A stretch of DNA of 64,000 nt from Pectobacterium brasiliense. GTDB taxonomy: Bacteria > Pseudomonadota > Gammaproteobacteria > Enterobacterales > Enterobacteriaceae. Positions 20,119 through 28,317 of the stretch are shown piece by piece. Location of the stretch: contig NZ_JACGFN010000001.1 of assembly GCF_016950255.1 (NCBI RefSeq), positions 2,852,001 to 2,916,000 on the forward strand, read 5' to 3'. The notes beneath the pieces are model-generated. The model made no database searches. It saw only the letters and a program-made list of their open reading frames with translations, and was not told the origin of the DNA. Both the position numbers and the translations under genes were made by a program. Each line of letters starts with the position of its first letter. Positions within the stretch are counted from its first letter, which is position 1.

Positions 20119-21195
20119 ATGCACGGCGATCATCAGATGAACGACTATCACCAGCAACAGCAGGCACTGTTGCTACAACGCTGGAAAACGACGCGGCAGT
20201 TGGGTACGCCGCGCTCGGCTAGCGGAACGCGTAACAGCATTAGCGATGTGGCAGGCGTGCGCGTCGGCCACTGCACGCTGGCGGCGGGGGAAGTGCAAAC
20301 TGGCGTCACGGCGATTCTGCCGCCCGGCGAGAACCTGTTTACCCAGCCTCTGCCCTGCGGCGCGGCGGTGCTGAACGGCTTCGCCAAACCCGTCGGACTG
20401 GTACAGGTCGAGGAGCTGGGGCTGCTGCAAACGCCTATCCTACTAAGCAACACGCTGGCAACCGGTACGCTGTTTACCACGCTGGTACGCAACGCCATTT
20501 CTCGCAACCCTGAACTGGGTCGCACGCTGCCGACGGTAAATCCGCTAGCGCTGGAGTGCAACGACGGCTGGCTGAACGACATTCAGGCGCTGGCGGTGAC
20601 GGAACACATGGCGCGACAGGCGCTGGACAGTGCCGCAGACAGCTTCGCACGCGGCAGCGTCGGTGCCGGACGCGGGATGAGCTGCTTTAGTCTGAAAGGC
20701 GGCATCGGCACCGCATCACGCCTGATTCCTGAATTGAACGCTACGCTCGGCGTGCTGGTGCTGGCAAACTTCGGCACGCTTTCCTCACTGACGCTGGACG
20801 GCGTACAAGTGGGAGACGCCATCGCGCCTATCCTGCCAGAGCTTGCGCCGCAGCAGGATGCCGGATCGATCATCATTATTATGGCGACGGATGCCCCGCT
20901 CGATGCCCGCCAGCTCAAGCGTATCGCCAAGCGTGCCGGTGCAGGATTAGGCCGGCTCGGCAGCTACTGGGGACACGGTTCCGGTGATATCGCCGTCGCG
21001 TTCTCCACCTGCCCGCAGCCGCAGCCGCCGGAGGATGCGCAGCTTGAATCGCTGTTAAGCGCCGCCGCCGACGCCACTGAACACGCTGTACTCGACGCCA
21101 TGCTTCAGGCAGACGCCGTGACCGGTTTTCGCGGCCATCATCGTCCGACGCTGCCACAGGCGTTGGATCGGCTGGCTGCGACTCTTTATCCATAA
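20119..21195 (+). CDS. P1-family aminopeptidase (DmpA/BapA-like), self-processing
   Basis: 358 aa. Members of this Ntn-like family cleave themselves before a serine that then acts as the N-terminal nucleophile; they release N-terminal D-Ala, L-amino acids or beta-amino acids from short peptides. The cleavage site is visible as Gly249-Ser250 in AGSIIIIMATDAPL, and the serine has the same number as in Ochrobactrum DmpA as I recall it. No signal peptide is present, so it is cytoplasmic and acts on imported peptides. The first ATG has a rather close GGAAGG; an in-frame ATG at 20137 is an alternative. Confidence 0.87.
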   Translation: MHGDHQMNDYHQQQQALLLQRWKTTRQLGTPRSASGTRNSISDVAGVRVGHCTLAAGEVQTGVTAILPPGENLFTQPLPCGAAVLNGFAKPVGLVQVEELGLLQTPILLSNTLATGTLFTTLVRNAISRNPELGRTLPTVNPLALECNDGWLNDIQALAVTEHMARQALDSAADSFARGSVGAGRGMSCFSLKGGIGTASRLIPELNATLGVLVLANFGTLSSLTLDGVQVGDAIAPILPELAPQQDAGSIIIIMATDAPLDARQLKRIAKRAGAGLGRLGSYWGHGSGDIAVAFSTCPQPQPPEDAQLESLLSAAADATEHAVLDAMLQADAVTGFRGHHRPTLPQALDRLAATLYP

Positions 21196-21218
21196 GCAAA
21201 TTCTCCCGTAGGAAACTG

Positions 21219-22043
21219 ATGATGAAAGTGTTTATCTCTGCTGATATCGAAGGGATCGCTGGCGTGATGCGCCCAGAACAGTGCAGCCCTGGCACCGCGG
21301 AATATCAACTGGCACGTGGCCTGATGGAGCAGGAAGTGAACGCCGCGATTGACGGTGCGTTCGCGGGTGGCGCAACAGAGGTGGTGGTCGCCGACAGCCA
21401 TGCGGCAATGGTCAATCTGCGCGCGGAGAACATCGACGCTCGCGCCCGACTGGTACAGGGCAAACCGCGCTGCTATTCGATGGTAGAAGGGCTGGAGCAG
21501 CAGCAGTTCGACGGCCTGATGTTCATCGGTTATCACAGCGCCGCAGGCGAGTTTGGCGTGCTGTCGCATACCATCAACGGCCGTGCGTTCTACCGCGTGC
21601 GCATCAACGGTGAAATCATGGGCGAGAGCGACATCTACGCTGCCGCCGGCGTGGAACAGAAGACGCCGCTCTGGCTGGTCAGCGGTGACGACACGCTCCA
21701 GAGCTGGATCGCCCGCTACTACCCCGCCACCGACTATGCCTGCGTCAAGCGCGCTATTTCGCAGCATGCGGCTGAATCCCTCAGCACTGAACAGGCGCGT
21801 CAGGTGATTCGTGACGCGGCAAAAGCGGCGGTGGAAAAAGCGCACCGGACGCTGAACTCGCGGATTCAGGCCCCCTACCGCCTCGAACTGATGGTGGCAA
21901 AACCGGTACTGGCCGATCTATTCTGTCTGCTGCCGAATGTGGAACGTTTGGATGCCATAACCGTAGGTTATACGGCGCAGAGCATGCGGGAAATCACCAG
22001 CCTGCTGGGTGCCTTTTCCTATCTGGCTACGACGCAAAACTGA
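21219..22043 (+). CDS. M55-family D-aminopeptidase (DppA-like)
   Basis: 274 aa zinc peptidase of the DppA family, full length. The signature SADIEG is at the N-terminus, followed by the metal-binding DSHAAM, GYHSAAG and GEIMGESDIY. Bacillus DppA removes N-terminal D-amino acids such as D-Ala from short peptides and is encoded with a dipeptide transporter, as here. Two ATGs are adjacent; AGGA at 21211-21214 suits both. It follows the P1 peptidase by 23 bases, in the same operon. Confidence 0.9.
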   Translation: MMKVFISADIEGIAGVMRPEQCSPGTAEYQLARGLMEQEVNAAIDGAFAGGATEVVVADSHAAMVNLRAENIDARARLVQGKPRCYSMVEGLEQQQFDGLMFIGYHSAAGEFGVLSHTINGRAFYRVRINGEIMGESDIYAAAGVEQKTPLWLVSGDDTLQSWIARYYPATDYACVKRAISQHAAESLSTEQARQVIRDAAKAAVEKAHRTLNSRIQAPYRLELMVAKPVLADLFCLLPNVERLDAITVGYTAQSMREITSLLGAFSYLATTQN

Positions 22044-22102
22044 TTCCAGTTTATCCGCCCCTTATTCCGGGGCGTAAACCGACTGAAAAGAGAATTTATC
22101 GC

Positions 22103-23050
22103 ATGACGAAACCCGTGATTGTGATCCACGGTGGCGCAGGTGCGCTGACCCGCTCGGCTATGAGCGCTGAAAAAGAGCAACGCTATCTGGCAGCGCTGTC
22201 CGAGATTGTCGCCAGCGGACAGCGCATTCTGGCTGAAAACGGCAGCGCACTGGATGCCGTGACGGAAGCCGTTCGCCTGTTGGAAGAGTGTCCGTTATTC
22301 AATGCCGGACACGGTTCGGTTTTCACCCACGCGGAAACCCACGAACTGGATGCCAGCATTATGGACGGACGCTCACTGGATGCCGGTGCGGTGAGCTGCG
22401 TCAGCCATATCCGTAACCCGATTCTGGCTGCGCGTACCGTACTTGAAGCCAGCCAGCATGTGATGTTTACTGCCGACGGCGCAGAGGCATTTGCACAGCA
22501 GCATGGTCTGGAGATGGTTGATCCTACGTTTTTCTCCACCGACGAACGCCGCCAGCAGTTGCATAACGCGCAGGCAGGCTCAGGCCGCGTCATCCTCGAC
22601 CATGACGGCCAGAACGACCCTATCGATCCCGACCGTAAATTCGGTACCGTCGGCGCGGTAGCTCTCGACAGCGCGGGTAACCTCGCGGCGGCAACCTCAA
22701 CGGGCGGCATGACCAACAAACAGGCCGGACGCGTGGGCGACAGCCCGATCATCGGCGCAGGCTGCTACGCTAACAACCAGACGGTGGCGGTTTCCTGCAC
22801 CGGCACCGGTGAAGTCTTTATGCGTGCCGTCGCCGCCTATGACGTCTCGGCGCTGATGGAATATGCCGGACTGACGCTACAGCAGGCCAGCGATCGCGTA
22901 GTCATGGAGAAACTGCTGCAAATGGACGGCAGCGGCGGACTGATTGCCGTCGATAAAGCGGGCAACATTGCCCTGCCGTTTAACAGCGAAGGGATGTACC
23001 GCGGCTATGGCTATGTGGGAGAAGCCCCCGTCGCCGATATTTATCGCTAA
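22103..23050 (+). CDS. iaaA: Isoaspartyl peptidase / L-asparaginase (Ntn hydrolase)
   Basis: 315 aa, type-2 asparaginase family. It hydrolyses beta-aspartyl dipeptides and asparagine. The precursor is expected to cut itself before Thr182, in FGTVGAVALD, giving alpha and beta chains; HGGAGA and STGGMTNK are also conserved. In E. coli iaaA is the first gene of iaaA-gsiABCD; here it is the last of the unit. The 59-base gap before it contains no clear terminator. Confidence 0.93.
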   Translation: MTKPVIVIHGGAGALTRSAMSAEKEQRYLAALSEIVASGQRILAENGSALDAVTEAVRLLEECPLFNAGHGSVFTHAETHELDASIMDGRSLDAGAVSCVSHIRNPILAARTVLEASQHVMFTADGAEAFAQQHGLEMVDPTFFSTDERRQQLHNAQAGSGRVILDHDGQNDPIDPDRKFGTVGAVALDSAGNLAAATSTGGMTNKQAGRVGDSPIIGAGCYANNQTVAVSCTGTGEVFMRAVAAYDVSALMEYAGLTLQQASDRVVMEKLLQMDGSGGLIAVDKAGNIALPFNSEGMYRGYGYVGEAPVADIYR

Positions 23051-23100
23051 ATCTGTCGCCTTACCTATCCAGGTCGAATTGCACCATTTTCGACCATAAC

Positions 23101-23135
23101 GCACAACTATGGAGCATTACGCACCATAATTGTGC
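23101..23135. promoter_or_regulatory. Inverted repeat upstream of the LysR gene
   Basis: Arms GCACAACTATGG (23101-23112) and CCATAATTGTGC (23124-23135) match at 11 of 12 positions around an 11-base spacer, 128 bases before the lysR start and 51 bases after the iaaA stop. A third partial copy, GCACCATTTTCG, precedes it at 23081. This is a good candidate for the site of an autoregulating LysR protein or of another dimeric factor. Confidence 0.55.
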
Positions 23136-23262
23136 ATGAGTATTATTAAGAAACGCCGCTGGCCGCGCAGGAACGAAATTAGAAACTGGCGTAATAATTG
23201 CAGGCATTTTGATTATTACTCATACGACGCTCACCAGAAAGCGTCAGCCGGAGCCTGCACCC

Positions 23263-24171
23263 ATGCGACTACGCCATATTGAAATCTTCCAGGCCATTGT
23301 TCAGGCAGGCACCATCAGCGGCGCTGCCCGCTTGCTCAATGTCTCGCAGCCGAACGTCAGCCGGGTGTTGAATCACGCAGAGCAGCAGCTCGGTTTTTCC
23401 CTGTTTGAACGTCGTACGCAGGGAATGATTGCCACCGAAGAAGGGCTGCGCCTGATACCGAAAGTGCAGGAACTTTTCAGCCATCTGCAAAGCATCAGTT
23501 CACTCACCGAACAAATCAAAACCAGCAAGGCACACTCCGTACGGCTGGGTGCGGCACATGCGTTCGGGCAAATGATCGTGGCCCCAACGCTGGTGGAATT
23601 TCATAAGCAGGCCGCCTTGGTTAACGTTGAACTCGTCACCGAACACTTCAGCACGCTGTGCCAGAACATCCTGCAAAACCAGCTCGATTTCGCGCTGATC
23701 TTTGGTCAGCAGGTGCCGTCCGAGCTGCTGGCAGAACCGCTGTTCCAGTCCACGATGGTTGCCCTATTGCCGAAAGACAGCCCGATAAACGGCCCTGTCT
23801 CGCTGGAATGGCTATGCAACAACAATCTACTGATGATGCAGCATAAGGATCCGCTCGGTCAGGTGTTACACCGTGCGCTGCGCGACAAAGCGCTACAGCC
23901 GGCGGCTTCGCTCTACATCAAAACCTACTCGGTGATTGCCGACATGGTGCTGGCGGGCGGCGGTACGGGCATCGTCGATCTCTTTACCGCCTGTCGCTAT
24001 GCTGACCAGCTCAAAATCGTCCCTATCGACCAGCCGCTGCCTTTTGAAGTCACGCTGATCAGCCGCCGCGATAACCCGCAATCACAGGCGACGCTACAGC
24101 TGAAGCAGATGATGAAAAATCGCTGTCGCGACATCGCCAGACAGAACGAAACGCTGCTTTACGCCGCCTGA
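23263..24171 (+). CDS. LysR-family transcriptional regulator of the peptide-salvage island
   Basis: 302 aa from the ATG at 23263, which has GGAG ten bases upstream; an earlier in-frame TTG at 23209 is less likely. The N-terminal winged helix-turn-helix covers residues 1-60 (MRLRHIEIFQAIVQAGTISG then SQPNVSRVL), and the C-terminal part is a periplasmic-binding-like effector domain. It lies directly downstream of iaaA on the same strand and probably controls the epimerase-gsi-peptidase unit, an inference from position. The effector is unknown; an imported dipeptide or amino acid is plausible. Confidence 0.88.
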   Translation: MRLRHIEIFQAIVQAGTISGAARLLNVSQPNVSRVLNHAEQQLGFSLFERRTQGMIATEEGLRLIPKVQELFSHLQSISSLTEQIKTSKAHSVRLGAAHAFGQMIVAPTLVEFHKQAALVNVELVTEHFSTLCQNILQNQLDFALIFGQQVPSELLAEPLFQSTMVALLPKDSPINGPVSLEWLCNNNLLMMQHKDPLGQVLHRALRDKALQPAASLYIKTYSVIADMVLAGGGTGIVDLFTACRYADQLKIVPIDQPLPFEVTLISRRDNPQSQATLQLKQMMKNRCRDIARQNETLLYAA

Positions 24172-24206
24172 TTCCCGACGGGCGACACCGGGCAGGCGGT
24201 TTTTTT
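24164..24206 (+). terminator. Terminator of the LysR gene
   Basis: CCGCCTG (24164-24170) pairs with CAGGCGG (24193-24199) and is followed by seven T. The left arm overlaps the stop codon of the LysR gene. An inner GC-rich stem around CCCGACGGG may add stability. Confidence 0.75.
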
Positions 24207-24270
24207 CTATCCCCTGCGCGGGACTCAACGCTATAATCCTTCTCATCATTTGCTTTACAGGTATGCACCA

Positions 24271-25134
24271 ATGATTCGCAGCATGACCGCTTACGCCCGC
24301 CGAGAGATCAAGGGCAACTGGGGAAGCGCAGCCTGGGAACTGCGTTCCGTTAACCAGCGCTATCTGGAAACCTATCTTCGTTTACCGGAACAATTCCGCA
24401 GTCTCGAACCTGTCGCGCGTGAGCGCATCCGCGCCCGTTTGACCCGTGGCAAAATCGAATGCAACCTGCGCTTTGAGCTCGACCCGAGCGCGCAAAGTGC
24501 GCTGATCCTGAACGAAAAACTGGCGAAACAGCTGGTTAATGCCGCCAACTGGGTCAAAATGCAGAGCGACGAAGGGGAAATCAACCCGGTTGATATCCTG
24601 CGCTGGCCCGGTGTGATGTCGGCGGAAGAGCAGGATCTGGACGCCATCAGCGCCGAACTGCTGACCGCGCTGGAAGGCGCGTTGGATGACTTCATCGCCG
24701 CCCGTGAAAGCGAAGGTAATGCGCTGAAAGGTCTGATCGAACAGCGTCTGGCTGGCGTCAGCGCCGAAGTCGTCAAAGTCCGTGCCCAGATGCCGAACAT
24801 CCTGCTCTGGCAGCGTGAACGTCTGCAAAGCAAGCTGGAAGATGCGCAGGTACAGCTGGAAAATAACCGTCTGGAACAGGAACTGGTGTTGATGGCACAG
24901 CGCGTCGATGTCGCCGAAGAACTCGACCGCCTCGATGCTCACGTCAAAGAAACCTACAAAATCCTGAAAAAAGAAGAAGCCGTCGGCCGCCGCCTCGACT
25001 TCATGATGCAGGAATTCAACCGCGAATCGAACACGCTGGCCTCAAAATCCATCAACGCCGACGTCACCGCGTCAGCCATTGAATTGAAAGTGCTGATCGA
25101 GCAAATGCGGGAACAGATCCAGAATATTGAGTGA
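24271..25134 (+). CDS. yicC: YicC family endoribonuclease
   Basis: 287 aa from the ATG at 24271, the E. coli length and start (MIRSMTAYARREIKG). YicC was long a stress-linked protein of unknown role and has been reported as an endoribonuclease. The C-terminal half is strongly helical and ends NIE as in E. coli. In E. coli yicC is divergent from rph; here it is the right flank of the inserted island. Confidence 0.95.
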   Translation: MIRSMTAYARREIKGNWGSAAWELRSVNQRYLETYLRLPEQFRSLEPVARERIRARLTRGKIECNLRFELDPSAQSALILNEKLAKQLVNAANWVKMQSDEGEINPVDILRWPGVMSAEEQDLDAISAELLTALEGALDDFIAARESEGNALKGLIEQRLAGVSAEVVKVRAQMPNILLWQRERLQSKLEDAQVQLENNRLEQELVLMAQRVDVAEELDRLDAHVKETYKILKKEEAVGRRLDFMMQEFNRESNTLASKSINADVTASAIELKVLIEQMREQIQNIE

Positions 25135-25161
25135 TCTCCACCCTGTTCCACTGACTGCTAC

Positions 25162-25183
25162 AACGCCCTGTTTTCAGGGCGTT
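25162..25183 (+). terminator. Terminator of yicC
   Basis: Perfect stem AACGCCCTG / CAGGGCGTT with a TTTT loop, 27 bases after the yicC stop, followed by ATTATT. It marks the end of the conserved block and the start of AT-rich accessory DNA. Confidence 0.75.
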
Positions 25184-25532
25184 ATTATCAAAAATATTCA
25201 AAAAAAATAAATGCCGAAATTTTTATTAACCCACACTAAAAATGCTTTTTTACAAACATGGCTATTTTTAATAAAACAAAAAAACCCTATAAAAAGGAAA
25301 AATATTTTTATGAAAACAATAACTCTGAAATATTTCTAAATTTCTCTTGATAAAATCGCATCAAGCATAATAAAACGCTAGACATATTAAAAACAGAGTG
25401 GGAATATAATAGCCACCTTAGAATAAAAATTGATACGCATAAAAAACTGGCATGCTAATTCTTATTTTTAAATTTAAAAAATAATCTTATAGAATAAAAA
25501 ATAGCATAAAATCGATTAAATAAGGAAATGAT
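25184..25532. other. AT-rich gap between yicC and an orphan membrane-protein gene
   Basis: Very AT-rich stretch without a convincing gene. A TATAAT at 25405-25410 could be a -10 element, but no good -35 sits at the right distance. The change in base composition begins just after the yicC terminator, which suggests an insertion boundary. Confidence 0.5.
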
Positions 25533-26306
25533 ATGCAGAATGAAAATGAACTTAACCCCTTCATACTTAATACATTAAAAAACAGATCAATGCTTACAAG
25601 AGCAATAACTGTTTCACTTATAATATTACTTATAATATCAGCAAGCACTATATCTATACTTATTGCCACAGGAAATGACTCACAAAAAGCCTCTATAGAG
25701 AGATTACTAGGATTTAAAAAAGAACTATTAAATCCTGGGGATATAGTATATTTAAACACACCAAAAGAAAAAAACAACATTGGTGTTTACTTGGGTAACA
25801 CAGAAAGCATTCAGCCGTCTGAAAATAAAATAAAAAATATCAAAACCAATGAAATAAAAAATTATGATTCGAAATTAAGTGACTCTTTAGAAATACAAAA
25901 TTCAACAATCAATGAATTAAGTAAACGCATTGACTTAAAAAATAAATTTATAAATGATTATGCTTCTTGGAAGGGTGTACAATACAGACTAGGTGGCGAT
26001 GGAAGAATATCAAAAATAGCAGAATCCATATCTGCCGTATTACTTAACCTATCTGTAATAGTATTTCTTGGTTTTGTGATGCGAGCTGTTCTAGTTTTTA
26101 TCAGATACTATATGCAATTAGGCACTGATTACGAAAACCAAAGGTTAGCCTACATTCTTAGCAAAGGTGACAACAATAAATTTAGTGACATACTCTACAC
26201 TCTAAGAGAAAATAAAATAAATTTTGAAAAAACACCGTCACCACCGCAAGAAAAAATAATTTTATCCGCACTCGAATTATTAAAACAAAAAAATAAAAAC
26301 GGGTAA
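25533..26306 (+). CDS. Orphan AT-rich protein with two membrane segments
   Basis: 257 aa, not recognised. Hydrophobic segments lie at about residues 22-46 and 166-190; between them is a lysine- and asparagine-rich region, probably partly coiled coil (residues 95-145), and the C-terminal 65 residues are cytoplasmic or periplasmic by the usual alternation. Start ATG follows AAGGAAATGAT. Base and codon use (AAA, ATA, TTA rich) differs sharply from the surrounding chromosome, a sign of horizontal transfer. It stands alone, with 270-350 bases of AT-rich sequence on both sides. I cannot assign a function. Confidence 0.7.
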   Translation: MQNENELNPFILNTLKNRSMLTRAITVSLIILLIISASTISILIATGNDSQKASIERLLGFKKELLNPGDIVYLNTPKEKNNIGVYLGNTESIQPSENKIKNIKTNEIKNYDSKLSDSLEIQNSTINELSKRIDLKNKFINDYASWKGVQYRLGGDGRISKIAESISAVLLNLSVIVFLGFVMRAVLVFIRYYMQLGTDYENQRLAYILSKGDNNKFSDILYTLRENKINFEKTPSPPQEKIILSALELLKQKNKNG

Positions 26307-26580
26307 TAAAAAACATAAAAACCCGAATGGCAAATTAAATTAATAATAACACCCTTAATAAAGCGGAATTATTAGATATAAAAATCATATTTCCACTCAT
26401 CCTAATAGGGCAGAGTTTAATGTTATGTTTCTAAAAACCAACTAATATCCTCCGGTACTATTTTAAAAAAATTCACTTTATTCTTACGTTTAATAATGTT
26501 AACAGCTACGAAACTCGTAGTATCTGAACTCATAAAAAGCATCGACAATTGGCGACACTAACTTTCAAGGAGGATCGCCA

Positions 26581-26904
26581 ATGACCACCATAAATGCTGC
26601 CGCTACCGAGAGTTCCATTACCGTTTTCCGAGATCTGATCGCTTCGTTACCCGTTGAGCACCTTAGTCGTGCTCAACGTGACGATTTCAGCGCAATCGCT
26701 GCAGAGTCGGTTGAAGGGTTGTGCCACGGTTTACAGTATGTTAGCAAATCACTGACAACAGCAGCTAACACGGAACAGCTGCACCAACTCAACGCCTATT
26801 TCAGCGCCTGTGCGCACCTGATCCCTGCATTAATAGTAATCAGCGGAAACCCCATGTCATACGCAAGCCGTCTACAATCCAACCACAACGTTCTCGTTGA
26901 GTAA
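26581..26904 (+). CDS. Small hypothetical protein upstream of phd/doc
   Basis: 107 aa of normal GC content, preceded by a strong AAGGAGG at 26568-26574. It is mostly helical, with a soluble N-terminal half and a more hydrophobic C-terminal segment (LIPALIVISG). I do not recognise the family. It ends 14 bases before the phd/doc operator, so it is not part of that unit's regulated transcript unless by read-through. Confidence 0.65.
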   Translation: MTTINAAATESSITVFRDLIASLPVEHLSRAQRDDFSAIAAESVEGLCHGLQYVSKSLTTAANTEQLHQLNAYFSACAHLIPALIVISGNPMSYASRLQSNHNVLVE

Positions 26905-26917
26905 TGCACAGCTAAAG

Positions 26918-26936
26918 TGTACATTTTAGATGTACA
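26918..26936. promoter_or_regulatory. Operator dyad of the phd/doc toxin-antitoxin unit
   Basis: TGTACAT (26918-26924) and ATGTACA (26930-26936) form a perfect inverted repeat around TTTAG, 17 bases upstream of the phd start. Phd/YefM antitoxins bind such short dyads at their own promoters, with the toxin as co-repressor, so this is very probably the autoregulatory site. Confidence 0.75.
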
Positions 26937-26952
26937 TATCAGGAGAAACACG

Positions 26953-27174
26953 ATGCGAATCTACACTTCTACTCAAGCCAGAGCCAACATTTCAGAAGTA
27001 TTAGACGCTGCAACCCACGGCGAACCGGTCGAAATTACTCGTCGGGATGGAAGTTCCGCGGTGGTGATCAGCAAAGCGGAATTCGAAGCATACCAAAATG
27101 CCAAGTTGGACGCTGAGTTTGATCTCATTATGCAGCGCCACGGCCACACTATCGAAGCGCTGACTGACCGATGA
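26953..27174 (+). CDS. phd: Type II antitoxin, Phd/YefM family
   Basis: 73 aa from the ATG at 26953 (MRIYTSTQARANISEVLDAA), with AGGAG eight bases upstream. The N-terminal half is the Phd/YefM DNA-binding fold, with EITRRDGSSAVVISKAEFEAY; the C-terminal tail (residues about 50-73) would wrap the Doc toxin and neutralise it. Its stop overlaps the toxin start in ATGA, the normal coupling of these pairs. Confidence 0.9.
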   Translation: MRIYTSTQARANISEVLDAATHGEPVEITRRDGSSAVVISKAEFEAYQNAKLDAEFDLIMQRHGHTIEALTDR

Positions 27175-27554
27175 ACTGGGTTAGCGCACAAGAAGTGATC
27201 GCCTTTCATGATCGGATATTGCGACGTTTACCCGGCGTAACGGGAATGCCCGATCCGGGTCGAGCAGAAGCGATAATCTACCGAGTGCAGAACCGCACGC
27301 ATTATGAAGGGATCACGGACATCTTCGAGCTGGCCGCCACTTACTGGGTGGCTGTTGCACGTGGCCATATTTTTAATGATGGCAATAAACGCACCGCATT
27401 TTTCGTCACGATGACGTTTTTATACCGTAACGGCGTGCTAGTTCGCGATAACGACAATACGTTGGAAAATCTGACGGTAGAGGCCGCAACGGGTGCAAAA
27501 AACGTTGACGAACTGGCACAGCAATTGAGAACACGGGTGCAACCTTTAGGCTGA
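27171..27554 (+). CDS. doc: Type II toxin Doc (Fic fold kinase)
   Basis: 127 aa. The active-site motif is HIFNDGNKRTAF with His66, the same number as the catalytic His in phage P1 Doc as I recall it. Doc phosphorylates elongation factor Tu and stops translation. The lysine in GNKR, in place of the Fic GNGR, marks it as Doc rather than an AMP-transferase. Length and fold are intact, so the toxin is probably active, held in check by Phd. Confidence 0.9.
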   Translation: MNWVSAQEVIAFHDRILRRLPGVTGMPDPGRAEAIIYRVQNRTHYEGITDIFELAATYWVAVARGHIFNDGNKRTAFFVTMTFLYRNGVLVRDNDNTLENLTVEAATGAKNVDELAQQLRTRVQPLG

Positions 27555-27585
27555 TTCCTGTAAACAGCACAGCTACAACAAAATA

Positions 27586-27630
27586 GGACTGTATTCCTAT
27601 AATCCCATCAAAAATGGGAATATAGTCCCA
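27586..27630. repeat. Nested inverted repeat after doc
   Basis: Outer arms GGACTGTATTCC (near 27586) and GGAATATAGTCC (ending near 27628) match at 11 of 12 positions; inside, ATCCCAT and ATGGGAT-like sequence form a second stem around CAAAA. It may act as a terminator for phd/doc or as a promoter-region site for the lipoprotein gene that starts 88 bases later. Confidence 0.5.
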
Positions 27631-27717
27631 TCATCGCAGCGCAAATCGCTCCACCAAATCACCAGTACAATCTCAGGAACATCTTCACCCGCAACAATAC
27701 AGGGAAAAACAACCGAC

Positions 27718-28275
27718 ATGCGTTATCTCGTCCTCCCCTTCATCCTTCTTGCCCTGACCGGCTGCCAGGCAATCACCACTTTCGATAAATACGCCACGAT
27801 GCGCCTTTACGAAGTTTATGAAGCTGAGAACCTTTCTGCCTGCGACTACAAGCCTAAATTCCGCGACTGTACTGTGGGTAAGCGATCTTTTGACGTCAAG
27901 ATATCCGATGATAAGAGCAAAATCGCATTAGTGGTCAGAAAGCGTTATGCCTATTTTGGCTTCACGCGTGATGATTTTGCCCTGCAGACACAGCCGCTGC
28001 GTGATTTCCTGATTTGGGCGCAAGATCCGGCCGCGAAGGATAAACAGATCACTCAGTTACGCAAAGCTGGAAACGTTGGCGGCAGCCTGTACGACAACAG
28101 CGAAGTGCAATATCAGTTCGATTATCTGCATACGCGTGCCGATGTTCAGCTACTCGTCGTTAAGCCCCATGAAAACGCCGACTCGTACGGCCTGACCGTG
28201 GATGAAGTGAAAAACCTGCTATCGGTGATGGATGAATGGTATGCCGGTACGTTTTCTGGAAAACAGCTAACGTAA
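27718..28275 (+). CDS. Putative lipoprotein of unknown function
   Basis: 185 aa. A lipoprotein signal peptide ends in the lipobox LTGC with Cys16 as the acylated residue; the following QAITT (no Asp at +2) predicts sorting to the outer membrane. The mature part has one further pair of cysteines (ACDYKPKFRDC). I do not recognise the family. Confidence 0.7.
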   Translation: MRYLVLPFILLALTGCQAITTFDKYATMRLYEVYEAENLSACDYKPKFRDCTVGKRSFDVKISDDKSKIALVVRKRYAYFGFTRDDFALQTQPLRDFLIWAQDPAAKDKQITQLRKAGNVGGSLYDNSEVQYQFDYLHTRADVQLLVVKPHENADSYGLTVDEVKNLLSVMDEWYAGTFSGKQLT

Positions 28276-28317
28276 GTTCGGTGAGACGGCCAGACAGCGT
28301 CACTGTCTGGCCAGGCA

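Noticed and set aside
19430..20167. 245-codon minus-strand frame
   Set aside because: Antisense to gsiD, with unnatural His/Asp/Gln-rich composition typical of the reverse strand of a membrane-protein gene.
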